This document shows, piece by piece, positions 44,534 to 53,820 of a stretch of DNA of 64,000 nucleotides (the first letter of the stretch is position 1; each line of letters opens with the position of its first letter). The stretch is from Streptomyces sp. NBC_01485 (GTDB lineage Bacteria; Actinomycetota; Actinomycetes; Streptomycetales; Streptomycetaceae), in contig NZ_CP109435.1 in assembly GCF_036227125.1 (NCBI RefSeq), positions 8,680,001-8,744,000 on the forward strand, read 5' to 3'. The notes below the pieces were generated by a model, which made no database searches, had not been told where the DNA came from, and saw nothing but the letters and a program-made list of their open reading frames with translations. The position numbers and the translations under genes were made by a program.

Positions 44534-45714
44534 ACGGCATACGGATCTCGCGACGCGCCCAGGCCGTGGCCCCGTTCTACGCGATGGAGTTCGGCAAGCA
44601 GGCCGCCGCGCTGGAGGCCCAAGGGCACCACGTCGTCAAACTCAGCATCGGCGAGCCGGACTTCGGCGCGCCCCCGGCCGTCCTGGACGCGATGCGCGAG
44701 GTCATGGACGGCAGGCCCATGACCTACACCGCGGCCCTCGGACTCCCGGCGCTGCGGCAGGCCATCGCGGACTTCTACCGCGACCGGCACGACGTCGAGG
44801 TCGACCCGTCCCGGATCGTCGTGACGGCGGGCGCCTCGGCCGCGCTCGTGCTGGCCACCGCCGCCCTCGTCGACCCAGGCGACGAGGTGCTCATCTCGGA
44901 CCCGTCCTACCCGTGCAACCGGCAGATCGTCGAGAGCTTCGGCGCCCGGGTCTCGCTCGTTCCGACGACCGCCGGGACCCGCTTCCAGCTCGACACCGCC
45001 TCGGTGCGCTCGCACTGGACGGACGCGACGCGCGGCGTCATGGTCGCCAGTCCGTCGAACCCGACCGGCACCTCGGTCCCCACCGACGAGCTGGCGGCGA
45101 TCTGCGACCTCGCCCGCGAACGCGGCGCGTGGCGCATCGTCGACGAGATCTACCTCGACCTCAGCGACCACGACGACCGGGGCAGGCCGCCGCGCAGCGC
45201 GCTGTCGTTCGACCCCGACGCCGTCGTCATCAACAGCTTCTCGAAGTACTTCGGCATGACCGGCTGGCGGCTCGGCTGGTGCGTCGTCCCCGAGGCCCTC
45301 GTACCGGCGATGGAGCGCCTGGCCCAGAACTACTTCCTCTGCGCCTCCGCCCCCGCCCAGCACGCCGCCCTGGCCTGCTTCACCCCCGAGTCCCTCGCGG
45401 TCTGCGAAGCCCGCCGCACCGAACTCGCCGAACGGCGCGCGCTCGTCCTCGACGGCCTGGACCGGATCGGCCTGCCGGTCCCCGTCCCGCCCGACGGCGC
45501 GTTCTACATCTACTTCGACGTCAGCGACACCGGACTCACCTCATGGCAGTTCTGCGAACGCGCGCTCCAGGAGGCACACGTCGCCGTCACCCCGGGCAGG
45601 GACTTCGGCGTCCACACCGCGGACACCCACGTCCGGCTCTCCTACGCCGCGTCGGCCGACAACTTGCGCGAGGGCATCGACCGGCTCGGGAAGTTCCTGG
45701 CCACGTTGCAGTGA
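44530..45714 (+). CDS. PLP-dependent aminotransferase, class I (aspartate aminotransferase-like)
   Basis: 394 aa; the ATG at 44530 overlaps the reductase stop by 4 bp. Fold-type I marks are LSIGEPDFGAPPAVLDAM, VVTAGASAALVLATAALVDP, the Asn in SPSNPTGTSVPTDELAAICD, the Asp in IVDEIYLDLS, and the PLP lysine in INSFSKYFGMTGWRLGWCVV. The late Arg that binds the substrate carboxylate is in HVRLSYAASADNLREGIDRL. The start PFYAMEFGKQAAALEAQGHH is typical of the subgroup that includes AspC-like and valine-pyruvate-like enzymes. It probably works with the reductase on one amino acid/keto acid pair of unknown identity. Confidence 0.92.
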   Translation: MNGIRISRRAQAVAPFYAMEFGKQAAALEAQGHHVVKLSIGEPDFGAPPAVLDAMREVMDGRPMTYTAALGLPALRQAIADFYRDRHDVEVDPSRIVVTAGASAALVLATAALVDPGDEVLISDPSYPCNRQIVESFGARVSLVPTTAGTRFQLDTASVRSHWTDATRGVMVASPSNPTGTSVPTDELAAICDLARERGAWRIVDEIYLDLSDHDDRGRPPRSALSFDPDAVVINSFSKYFGMTGWRLGWCVVPEALVPAMERLAQNYFLCASAPAQHAALACFTPESLAVCEARRTELAERRALVLDGLDRIGLPVPVPPDGAFYIYFDVSDTGLTSWQFCERALQEAHVAVTPGRDFGVHTADTHVRLSYAASADNLREGIDRLGKFLATLQ

Positions 45715-45794
45715 ACCGAGCGGTCGAGGGTGGTCGACCGGCCGTTCGCCCGTCTCCGGCCGCTCCGGACGGGAGGCGACGACGGGTGGCCCGG

Positions 45795-46451
45795 TCACAG
45801 CCCGCCGCCCTCCGCTTCCGCCCGCCCGCGCCGCACGCCGGCACCGCGTCGCCGTCCGCCACCCCGTTCGGGGCCCGCGCCGCCGCCAGACGAGGGCGCG
45901 CTGAACCCGCCGGGGACGAGGCGCGGCGGGCCCACGGTCGGCGTCGTCGGCCCGGACGGAGCCGGACGGCCGTGGGTCTCCCGGCCCGGACCGGTGCCCG
46001 GGACCGCCCGTGCGTCCGCCGCTGTACCCGTCTCCGTCTCCCGGTCCGGTACGCGCGGTGGCGGCGGAGCCGCACGGCTCAGCACGCGGGTGTGGGTCAT
46101 CAACGGGGCGCAGGCGGAGCAGACTTCGCTGAGTGCCCAGACCTGGCCGACCGACGGGTCGTGCCGCAGGACGAGGACGACCGCGCCCGCGCAGGCGACC
46201 CGGACGCCCTCGTGCAGCGCGCACCGCTCACGGCGGCAGGAGCAGGCCGCGTCGTGATGCACCGCCGCGGCTCTGGCGTGCGCGCCCGCGTGGGCCACGG
46301 CGAAGCGGCGCAGGGCCGCGATGTCACGGGAGCGCGCCGGCATCGAGCACGTCGAGGAGCAGGTGACCGACGCCGTGCGGTCCCGGTGTCCGACCACGCG
46401 GATCGTCCAGGAGCGGCCCGGACGGCGGGCCGAGGGGGCGTCAGGGTACAT
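45795..46451 (-). CDS. Cys/His-rich hypothetical protein
   Basis: 218 aa from the ATG at 46451. The first 125 residues look conserved and contain a regular Cys pattern (VTCSSTCSMPARSR; DAACSCRRERCALHEGVRVA-C; LSEVCSACAPLMTH), with His residues between, so one or two zinc sites are likely. The remaining 90 residues are Pro/Gly/Thr-rich and disordered. Similar small Cys-rich proteins are common in Streptomyces but have no known function. It is divergent from the Ser/Thr kinase gene (242 bp gap), and might share control with it. Several frames are open here; this one was chosen for its Cys pattern and composition. Confidence 0.55.
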   Translation of the reverse strand: MYPDAPSARRPGRSWTIRVVGHRDRTASVTCSSTCSMPARSRDIAALRRFAVAHAGAHARAAAVHHDAACSCRRERCALHEGVRVACAGAVVLVLRHDPSVGQVWALSEVCSACAPLMTHTRVLSRAAPPPPRVPDRETETGTAADARAVPGTGPGRETHGRPAPSGPTTPTVGPPRLVPGGFSAPSSGGGAGPERGGGRRRGAGVRRGRAEAEGGGL

Positions 46452-46693
46452 AAGAGCCAAAGCACATGTCCTTCGTGGGGAGGAGCAGGGGAAGGCGAGG
46501 GGAGGTGACGGGAGGGTTTCGGGGAGCGACGCGAGGGCGGGGAGCGGTCCGCGGGGTGATTCCGGCTCGGACCGCCGGAAGTGACCTCGTTCACAGCATG
46601 CCCGCGGCTTCGCGGACCATTCGCGCTGTGCCCCCTCTGGCGGACAGGCCGCCTGTTGCACAGGCTGTCAGTCCGTACGCCTAAGCTCCCTCC

Positions 46694-48349
46694 ATGAACA
46701 CAGGGGGACCCCACAGACGGGTCGTCGACGGCCGCTTCGAACTGGTCGAGCGCCTCGGCGGCGGAGGCATGGGCCTGGTGTGGCGGGCCCGCGACCTGGC
46801 CCTGCACCGGGACGTGGCCGTGAAGGAGGTCCGGCCCCCGGACCCGGACCTGGCCGAGTACGACCCCGAGGGCGCCCGCACGCTGCGCGAGCGCGTCCTG
46901 CGGGAGGCCCGCGCGCTGGCCCGGGTGCACCACCCCAACGTCGTCACCATCCACCACATCGTCGACGGCGGCGAGCGCACCTACCCGTGGATCGTGATGC
47001 AGCTGGTCGAGGGCGGCTCCCTCCAGGACCGGCTCCAGCAGGGCGTGATGACGCCCGCAGAGGCCGCCCGGCTGGGCCGTGAGGTGCTGTCCGCGCTGCG
47101 CGCCACGCACGCCGTCGGCATCGAGCACCGCGACGTGAAACCCGCCAACGTCCTGCTGCGCCCCGACGGACGGCCCGTGCTCACCGACTTCGGCATCGCC
47201 GCCGTCCGCGAGTCCACCGCCCTGACCGCCACCGGCGCCGTCATCGGCTCGCCCGACTTCATGGCGCCGGAACGGGTCAGCGGCAAGGAGGGCGGTCCCG
47301 CCGCCGACCTCTGGTCACTGGCGATGCTGCTGTACGTCGCCGTGGAGGGCCACCATCCGCTGCGCAGGTCGAGCACGCTCGCCACCCTGGCCGCCGTACT
47401 CGGCGAGGACGTGCCCGCACCGCGCCGGGCCGGACCGCTGACCGGCGTCCTCACGGCGCTGCTCGTCCGGGACCCGCAGGCCCGCCCCGACGCGGCGGAG
47501 GTCGACCGGATGCTCGCGACCGTGACCGGGGAGGCGCCGGGTCCGTCCGTGCCGGAGGACGCCGCGCCCCCGGCCGGGCCGGCTCAGCAGGCCTGGGCGA
47601 CCTCCTACCCGCTCGCCCCGCCCCCAGCCGCAGTCACCCCCGAAACCGCACCGCCAGCCGTCACGATCGCCCCGCAGCAGGCCGGTGCCCCGGCCCGGGG
47701 TCCCGGCATCCGCGTGCGGGCCGTCACCGGAGTCGTCGTCACCATGGCGCTGACGGGCGTCCTGGTGTGGACGCTGGTTCCGCAGACGAAGAAGGACGAC
47801 ACCGGCGGCGGTACGACCACGCCGAGCCCGTCCGTGTCGCAGAGCGCCCGGCGGGCGTCCTCCGGAGGCTCGTCCGGCACCGCCGCCACCGAGACCGACC
47901 TGCTCAGCGGCGACGGCCTCAAGACGGCGGTGGCGAAGCTGACCGCGGCCATGGGCGGGACGAAGGTCACCAGCCTCGTGGTGTACGGGGAGTACGCCAT
48001 CGCCGACGCGCCCGTCAAGGGCCACCCGAAGCTCTACGACCGGTACGTCTACCGGGGCGGGGACGTGGCGGTGAAGGACGGGCCGGGCGGCACCGTGATG
48101 AGCGGCGCGGTCCCCGTCGACCTGGATCTCTACGACTGGGACGCCGTGCCCGCGCTGCTCACCAGGGCCGACGAGACCCTCGGCGTGCCCACGCCCACGA
48201 GCCGCTACCTGACGATCAACGCGGCCTCCACCGTCTTCCACAGCGACCCGTCGATGAGCGTCTACCTCTCCGACGACTACGGCAGCGCCTACCTCCAGGC
48301 CGACGTGCACGGCCAGGTGATCAAGAGCTACCCACGCGACGACGGCTGA
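46694..48349 (+). CDS. Membrane Ser/Thr protein kinase (Hanks type)
   Basis: 551 aa. Kinase domain at residues 13-275: Gly loop VERLGGGGMGLVWRARD, ATP lysine in VAVKEV, catalytic loop IEHRDVKPANVLL, metal-binding DFG in LTDFGIAAV, and SPDFMAPERV. A Pro/Ala-rich linker follows, one membrane helix (VRAVTGVVVTMALTGVLVWT, about 340-360), a Ser/Thr/Gly-rich segment, and an extracellular domain of about 160 residues with no PASTA repeats (LYDRYVYRGGDVAVKDGPGG). The same outer domain type is known from other Streptomyces kinases, but its ligand is unknown. All catalytic residues are present. Confidence 0.93.
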   Translation: MNTGGPHRRVVDGRFELVERLGGGGMGLVWRARDLALHRDVAVKEVRPPDPDLAEYDPEGARTLRERVLREARALARVHHPNVVTIHHIVDGGERTYPWIVMQLVEGGSLQDRLQQGVMTPAEAARLGREVLSALRATHAVGIEHRDVKPANVLLRPDGRPVLTDFGIAAVRESTALTATGAVIGSPDFMAPERVSGKEGGPAADLWSLAMLLYVAVEGHHPLRRSSTLATLAAVLGEDVPAPRRAGPLTGVLTALLVRDPQARPDAAEVDRMLATVTGEAPGPSVPEDAAPPAGPAQQAWATSYPLAPPPAAVTPETAPPAVTIAPQQAGAPARGPGIRVRAVTGVVVTMALTGVLVWTLVPQTKKDDTGGGTTTPSPSVSQSARRASSGGSSGTAATETDLLSGDGLKTAVAKLTAAMGGTKVTSLVVYGEYAIADAPVKGHPKLYDRYVYRGGDVAVKDGPGGTVMSGAVPVDLDLYDWDAVPALLTRADETLGVPTPTSRYLTINAASTVFHSDPSMSVYLSDDYGSAYLQADVHGQVIKSYPRDDG

Positions 48350-48410
48350 GCCGCCCTCGCCCTCGCCGGACGGGACCTCCTCGCGGCCCGCTGGACGGAC
48401 CCGTCTGTTC

Positions 48411-49376
48411 TCAGTGCGGGAACGCCCGGGGCTGCCGCAGCACGGGAAGGCCGTCCCGGAACTCCTCGATGCGGGTGCTGATCTGGCGCATCAGGACGGT
48501 GTCCGCCAGCCGGTCCAGGTAGAGGTTGCGGCGGGCCAGCCCCACGGCGTCGACGCAGAAGTACAGCGCCATGAGCGGGTTCACGAACAGCTTGCCGTCG
48601 CGCGTCCGCTCGGTGAAGCGCACGTCGCCGAAGTCGCCGCGCACGGCGGCGGCGACCGAGCCGTTCACGATGCTCGGACGGCCGGGGGTGGATGCCTGGG
48701 CATGGGCGACCGCGTCCAGGTAGAGGGCGCCCTCCGGGCTGTCGCGGGGGAGCGAGAACGCGCCCAGGTAGGCGCCCTCGCGGTCCAGCGCGGCCAGGTT
48801 CTCCAGGACCAGGGCGTGGTTGACGCCGTGATGGGCGTCCACGCCGAAGCCCAGGCAGGCCACCAGCCGGTGCGGGACCTCGTCGAGGGCGTGCACGGCG
48901 GCCAGGCTGGCCATGTCCTCCTCGGGCGTGCCGAGGCCGTGCTCGTCGCCGCGCAGCAGGATGTCCGTGCCGCCGTCGACCAGGACGACGGCGTCGATCC
49001 CGCCCAGGTGCTCCAGGAGGGAACGGTAGGCGTCCCGCAGCGGCTTCACGCCGGTCTGGGGGAAGGCGTACACCGTCGCGGGCATGTCATGCCGGTCCAG
49101 CCAGGTGGCCAGGGTGTGCTCGGGGAAGTAGTCGCCGCGGGCCGGGGTGTCCGGGCGCACCGCCGCCAGGTCCGGCTGCACCCAGACCTCGGAGGGCAGG
49201 CCGTACAGGTCGGCGAAGGAGAGGTTGGCGAGGTGGACCTCCTTGCCCGCCGACCGCAGGGCGAGCGCGAGTGGCAGGCCCGCGTACACGTCGAAACCGC
49301 CGCCCGCACCAACGACGAGCACCCGGTGCGCGTCGCGCAGCCGGGTGAAGAGGGGAGGTTCATGGAGGGAGAACAC
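48411..49376 (-). CDS. DUF1152 family protein
   Basis: 321 aa. The N-terminus HRVLVVGAGGGFDVYAGLPL is a nucleotide-binding-like glycine loop characteristic of DUF1152, followed by LANLSFADLYGLP and VVLVDGGTDILLRGDEHGLG (acidic cluster with GxD). VACLGFGVDAHHGVNHALVL contains a His-rich segment that could bind metal. The protein is cytoplasmic and its function is unknown. The start at 49376 lies close to the hydrophobic core. It is convergent with the kinase gene and downstream of the ferredoxin reductase gene, with a strong terminator between. Confidence 0.8.
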   Translation of the reverse strand: MFSLHEPPLFTRLRDAHRVLVVGAGGGFDVYAGLPLALALRSAGKEVHLANLSFADLYGLPSEVWVQPDLAAVRPDTPARGDYFPEHTLATWLDRHDMPATVYAFPQTGVKPLRDAYRSLLEHLGGIDAVVLVDGGTDILLRGDEHGLGTPEEDMASLAAVHALDEVPHRLVACLGFGVDAHHGVNHALVLENLAALDREGAYLGAFSLPRDSPEGALYLDAVAHAQASTPGRPSIVNGSVAAAVRGDFGDVRFTERTRDGKLFVNPLMALYFCVDAVGLARRNLYLDRLADTVLMRQISTRIEEFRDGLPVLRQPRAFPH

Positions 49377-49495
49377 CCCGGGACGCTAGCAGGCACCGAT
49401 CGAGCGAGACCCCAACGGCCCGTCCCCGCCCGCCTTTTCGAAGCCCGCCTTTGCGAACAGGCCCGGCCGGGGCCCGGCCTCGGAACAACGCGGTC

Positions 49496-49525
49496 GGGGC
49501 TCGGAGAGCGTTCGCTCCGAGCCCC
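49496..49525 (-). terminator. Strong hairpin terminator after the ferredoxin reductase gene
   Basis: GGGGCTCGGAG (49496-49506) pairs perfectly over 11 bp with CTCCGAGCCCC (49515-49525) around an 8-nt loop. It lies 10 bp past the stop codon of the minus-strand gene. Confidence 0.82.
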
Positions 49526-49535
49526 TCGACGGTGT

Positions 49536-50900
49536 TTACGCGCCGCTCTCCCGCAGCATGTCCTCGCGTTCGACGAGCTTCACGCGTGCGCGGCCCTGCG
49601 GCTCGCCGAGCGCCTTCTCGGCGGCGTCCAGCTTGTACCAGCCCTCCCAGGTGGTGAAGCGGACCTCGCGCTCGGCGAGGAACGCGTCCACCGCCGCAGG
49701 GTCGGGCGAGACGGGCGTGTGCAGACGGCCGCCCGCGTGGTCGGCCAGCAGGTTCGACACCGTCTCGTTGGCGTCGCCCTTGGTGTGGCCGATGAGGCCG
49801 ACCGGGCCGCGCCGGATCCAGCCCGTGACGTACGTGGACTGGAGGTGCGTGCCGGACTCCTCGATGACCCGGCCGCCCTCGTCCGGGACCGTGCCCGAGT
49901 CGAGGTCCCAGGGCAGCTTCGGCAGCTTCTCGGAGAGGTAGCCGACGGCGCGGTAGATCGCCGTGACGTCCCAGTCCTTGAACTCGCCGGTGCCCTTGAC
50001 GTTGCCCGTGCCGTCGAGGGCGGTGCGCTCGGTGCGCAGGCCGACGACCTTGCCGTCCTCGCCGAGGATCTCCGACGGGGACTCGAAGAAGTGCAGGAAC
50101 AGCTTGTGCGGGCGGTCCCCGACGTCGCGGATCGCCCAGTTCTCCAGCGTCTTGGCGACCATGTCGGCCTGCTTGTTGCCGCGCCGGGTCGCGATGGAGC
50201 CGTCGTCGTAGTCGATGTCCTCCGGGTCGACGATGACCTCGATGTTCGGGGAGTGGTCCAGCTCCCGCAGCTCCATCGGGGAGAACTTCGCCTGCGCCGG
50301 GCCACGGCGGCCGAAGACGTGGACCTCCAGCGCCTTGTTGGCCTTCAGGCCCTCGTGGACGTTCGCCGGGATCTCCGTGGGCAGCAGCTCGTCCGCCGTC
50401 TTGGCCAGGACGCGGGCCACGTCGAGAGCGACGTTGCCGACGCCCAGGACCGCGACCTTCTCGGCCTCCAGGGGCCAGGTACGCGGCACGTCCGGGTGGC
50501 CGTCGTACCAGGAGACGAAGTCCGCGGCGCCGTAGGAGCCGTCCAGCTCGACGCCCGGGAGCGACAGCTCGCGGTCGGCCGTCGCGCCGGTGGAGAAGAT
50601 CACCGCGTCGTAGAAGGCACGCAGGTCGTCCAGGCTGATGTCGGTCGGGTAGTCGACGTTGCCGAAGAGACGGATCTGCGGCTTGTCGAGAACCTGGTGC
50701 AGGGCCGTGATGATGCCCTTGATGCGCGGGTGGTCCGGGGCGACGCCGTAACGGATCAGGCCGAACGGGGCCGGCATGCGCTCGAAGAGGTCGATGGAAA
50801 CACCAGGGTCGGCGGCCACATCGGACTTGAGCAGCGCGTCGGCGGCGTAGATCCCGGCGGGGCCGGCTCCGACAATGGCTACCCGCAGAGGGCGGGGCAT
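49536..50900 (-). CDS. Ferredoxin/adrenodoxin-type NADP+ reductase (FprA-like)
   Basis: 454 aa. The adrenodoxin-reductase family passes electrons from NADPH through FAD to ferredoxin, for example to cytochromes P450. FAD motif VAIVGAGPAGIYAADALLKS; substrate/FAD segment MPAPFGLIRYGVAPDHPRIK, which is the family signature; NADP motif VAVLGVGNVALDVARVLAK; VHVFGRRGPAQAKFSPMELR with the Arg pair for the NADP phosphate; C-terminal YVTGWIRRGPVGLIGHTKGD. No ferredoxin extension is present. The promoter carries a site resembling an IdeR/DmdR iron box 46-64 bp upstream, so expression is probably raised when iron is low. A strong terminator follows. Confidence 0.93.
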   Translation of the reverse strand: MPRPLRVAIVGAGPAGIYAADALLKSDVAADPGVSIDLFERMPAPFGLIRYGVAPDHPRIKGIITALHQVLDKPQIRLFGNVDYPTDISLDDLRAFYDAVIFSTGATADRELSLPGVELDGSYGAADFVSWYDGHPDVPRTWPLEAEKVAVLGVGNVALDVARVLAKTADELLPTEIPANVHEGLKANKALEVHVFGRRGPAQAKFSPMELRELDHSPNIEVIVDPEDIDYDDGSIATRRGNKQADMVAKTLENWAIRDVGDRPHKLFLHFFESPSEILGEDGKVVGLRTERTALDGTGNVKGTGEFKDWDVTAIYRAVGYLSEKLPKLPWDLDSGTVPDEGGRVIEESGTHLQSTYVTGWIRRGPVGLIGHTKGDANETVSNLLADHAGGRLHTPVSPDPAAVDAFLAEREVRFTTWEGWYKLDAAEKALGEPQGRARVKLVEREDMLRESGA

Positions 50901-50945
50901 GATCAGGTTCCCTTCGAGTGGCGACAGATCGACTCGGGGGAAGCC

Positions 50946-50964
50946 TAAACTGAGGCAAGCCTAA
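50946..50964 (-). promoter_or_regulatory. Iron-box-like operator upstream of the ferredoxin reductase gene
   Basis: TAAACTGAGGCAAGCCTAA matches 14 of 19 positions of the IdeR/DmdR-type consensus TWAGGTWAGSCTWACCTWA, with the right half nearly perfect. The position, 46 bp before the start codon, fits a promoter. The regulator itself is not in the window. Confidence 0.5.
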
Positions 50965-51056
50965 CCCGGTACGCGGGTCCGGTCTATGAGCTCATAAACA
51001 TCACTTATGAGTCAAGCGGGGGTCGCCCGGAGGGTGGGTTCGGAGGTCAACTCGCC

Positions 51057-53753
51057 TCATGGCAGCGGCTGTTCCGCCCAGATGGCCTTGCCCTTGGGGG
51101 TGTAGCGGGTGCCCCAGCGGTCGGTGAGCTGGGCCACCAGGAACAGTCCGCGCCCGCCCTCGTCGGTCATGGCCGCGTACCGCAGGTGCGGTGAGGTGCT
51201 GCTGCTGTCGGAGACCTCGCAGATCAGGGTCCGGTCGCGCAGCAGGCGGACGCCCACGGGCGCGCCGCCGTAGCGGATCGCGTTGGTGACCAGTTCGCTC
51301 AGGATCAGCTCCGTCGTGAACGACAGGTCCTCCAGGTCCCAGCGCGCCAGCTGCCGGGCCACCGCCGCCCGCACCTCGCCCACCGCCGCCGGGTCGACGG
51401 GCACGTCCCACTCGGCGACCCGGTCGGCGTCCAGCGCCCGGGTGCGCGCCACGATCAGCGCGATGTCGTCGTTCGGGCGGGCCGGCAGCATGGCGTCCAG
51501 GACGCCCTGGCAGGTCTCCTCCGGCGAGCCGTCGGCACCCTGTTCCAGGGCGGTGCGCAGCAGTTCCAGACCGGTGTCGATGTCCCGTTCCCGGTCCTCC
51601 ACCAGCCCGTCGGTGTACAGCACCAGCGAGCTGCCCTCGGCGAGCTCCAGCTCGACCGTCTCGAACGGCAGCCCGCCCAGCCCCAGCGGCAGCCCGGCGG
51701 GCACCTCGGGGTACTCGACCCGGCCGTCGGGATGGACCAGCGCCGGCGGCGGATGCCCGGCGCGGGCGACCGTGCAGCGCCGGGACACCGGATCGTAGAT
51801 GGCGTACAGACACGTCGCCCCGGAGACGGGCGCGTTGGCGCCGTCCGCCGCCTCGTCCTGGTCGATGCGGGCCACCAACTCGTCGAGCAGCCCCAGGAGT
51901 TCCTCGGGCCCTAGGTCCAGGGCGGAGAAGTTGTGGACGGCGGTGCGCAGCCGGCCCATGGTGGCCGCCGCGTGCAGCCCGTGACCCACCACGTCGCCGA
52001 CGACGAGCGCGACCCGGGCCCCGGACAGCGGCAGCACGTCGAACCAGTCGCCGCCCACGCCCGCCTGGGCGGGCAGGTAGCGGTAGGCGATGTCCAGGGC
52101 GTTCTGCTCGGGCAGGCTGCGCGGCAGCAGACTCCGTTGCAGCGTGACGGCCATGCCGTGCTCGCGGGTGAAGCGGCGCGCGTTGTCGATGGAGATCGCG
52201 GCCCGCGCCACCAGCTCCTCCGCGAGCACCACCTCGTCCGGGTCGAAGGGATCCGGCCGCTCCGAACGCCAGAAACTGACCACGCCCAGGATCAGGGCGC
52301 CGGCCCGCACCGGCACGGTGATCAGCGAGTGGATGCCGAACTCCACGACCTGCTCGGTCCGTTCGAGATCCTGCGCCCGCCAGCCCGGGGACCGGGAGAG
52401 GCGGGCCTCCAGGACGGCCCGCCGGCCGCCGAGACTGCGGGCCTGCGGGGCGGAGTCCACGAACCGGATCCGCTCGCCCACGGCGTACAGCGGCGCGCCC
52501 TTGCGGATCGCGCTCAGCGCCGTGCGCCGCAGCGCGCCCCGCGCCTCCGGCTCCTCGCCGGCCAGGACGGCGTCGTACAGGTCGACGGTCGCGAAGTCCG
52601 CGAACCTCGGCACGGCCAGCTCGGTCAGCTCCTCCGCCGTCCGGGCCACGTCCAGGCTCGTGCCGATGCCCACCCCGGCCGCGTACAGCATGTCGAGGCG
52701 CTCGCGAGCCGCCTCCGCCCTGCCGGACAGGGCGCGCAGCTCCGTGGAGTCGCGCAGCGTGGCGACGCTGCCGGCCGGGCCGCCCGCCAGGTCGGTGGGC
52801 CGCTGGTTGATCGCCAGCAGCCGGTCCCCGACGAGGTGCACCTCGTCCGTGACCATCCGCCCGGAGGCCAGCAGCTCGGCGGTGTCCGCGTCCAGCCCCA
52901 GATCGAGGACCTGCCGGCGTTCGGCGTCCGGAGGCAGGTCGAGCAGGCGCTGCGCCTCGTCGTTGGCGAGCAGCAGATCGCCGTCGCCGCCGACGATGAT
53001 CACGCCTTCCCGCACGGAGTGCAGCACCGCGTCGTGGTGCTCGTACATGCGGGTCATCTCGCGCGGGCCCAGGCCGTGCGTCTGGCGCAGCAGGCGGCGG
53101 CTGACCAGCGCGGTGCTCGCGGTGGCCAGGATGAGGGCGACGCCGGCGCTGCCGAGGACCAGAGGCAACTGGCGGTCGGCGTTGCCGCCGACGTGCGCGG
53201 TGGTGATGCCGGACGACACCAGCCCGACCACGCTCCCGTCGGGCGCCTTCACCGGTACGACGGCCTGGACCAGCCGGCCGATGGTCCCGTCGACGACCTC
53301 GACCACGATGCCGCCGTCCAGCGCCGGCTGGATGGTCCCGACGAACTTCTTGCCGATGCGGTCCGGCTTGGGGTGGGTGTAGCGGATGCCGTCGGTGTTC
53401 ATGACGACGAGGAAGTCCATGTCCGCGGCCTTGCGGGCGGCCTCGGCGCGGGGCTGGAGCACGGCCGTCGGATTCGGGCTGTCCAGCGCCGCGACGAGGC
53501 CCGGCGAGTTGGCGAAGGTCTCCGCGACGGCGACGGAGCGGTTACGGGCCTCCTGCGTGGTGTCGTGCCGCACCTGGAGCAGCAGCGCCACCACGGCGGC
53601 CACTACCAGCAGCAGCACGATGACCACCTGCAGGAGGAACACCTGCGCGGCGAGACTGCGCCCGCCCATCGCGGACTCGGGTGTGCGCCGGATCCCCGGG
53701 CCCCGGGGACGACGGGCCGGCCGGGCATCCGAGCGCCCCAGGAGTCGGACCAT
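51057..53753 (-). CDS. Multidomain sensor phosphatase: CitA/DcuS-like sensor, PAS, GAF, SpoIIE PP2C, ATPase
   Basis: 898 aa. The first membrane helix (VFLLQVVIVLLLVVAAVVAL, about 37-56) and the second (QLPLVLGSAGVALILATAST) enclose an extracellular PAS-like sensor of the citrate/dicarboxylate type (DFLVVMNTDGIRYTHPKPDR, VPVKAPDGSVVGLVSSGITT). Then come a PAS domain (VREGVIIVGGDGDLLLANDE), a GAF domain (about 350-520), the PP2C domain (GVGGDWFDVLPLSG, VVGDVVGHGLHAAATMGRLR, LVLYTDGLVEDRERDID, PARPNDDIALIVARTRA) and a HATPase anti-sigma-type domain (SFTTELILSELVTNAIRYGG, GRGLFLVAQLTDRWGTRY). It probably links an external metabolite to anti-sigma/antagonist control. An ATG at residue 29 is an alternative start. 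Confidence 0.92.
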   Translation of the reverse strand: MVRLLGRSDARPARRPRGPGIRRTPESAMGGRSLAAQVFLLQVVIVLLLVVAAVVALLLQVRHDTTQEARNRSVAVAETFANSPGLVAALDSPNPTAVLQPRAEAARKAADMDFLVVMNTDGIRYTHPKPDRIGKKFVGTIQPALDGGIVVEVVDGTIGRLVQAVVPVKAPDGSVVGLVSSGITTAHVGGNADRQLPLVLGSAGVALILATASTALVSRRLLRQTHGLGPREMTRMYEHHDAVLHSVREGVIIVGGDGDLLLANDEAQRLLDLPPDAERRQVLDLGLDADTAELLASGRMVTDEVHLVGDRLLAINQRPTDLAGGPAGSVATLRDSTELRALSGRAEAARERLDMLYAAGVGIGTSLDVARTAEELTELAVPRFADFATVDLYDAVLAGEEPEARGALRRTALSAIRKGAPLYAVGERIRFVDSAPQARSLGGRRAVLEARLSRSPGWRAQDLERTEQVVEFGIHSLITVPVRAGALILGVVSFWRSERPDPFDPDEVVLAEELVARAAISIDNARRFTREHGMAVTLQRSLLPRSLPEQNALDIAYRYLPAQAGVGGDWFDVLPLSGARVALVVGDVVGHGLHAAATMGRLRTAVHNFSALDLGPEELLGLLDELVARIDQDEAADGANAPVSGATCLYAIYDPVSRRCTVARAGHPPPALVHPDGRVEYPEVPAGLPLGLGGLPFETVELELAEGSSLVLYTDGLVEDRERDIDTGLELLRTALEQGADGSPEETCQGVLDAMLPARPNDDIALIVARTRALDADRVAEWDVPVDPAAVGEVRAAVARQLARWDLEDLSFTTELILSELVTNAIRYGGAPVGVRLLRDRTLICEVSDSSSTSPHLRYAAMTDEGGRGLFLVAQLTDRWGTRYTPKGKAIWAEQPLP

Positions 53754-53820
53754 GTGCCATGTCTACACTGCCCGGCCCCGTGAGGCGAGAGGCATCACAG
53801 AGGGTCACGGGCCGCGCCGT

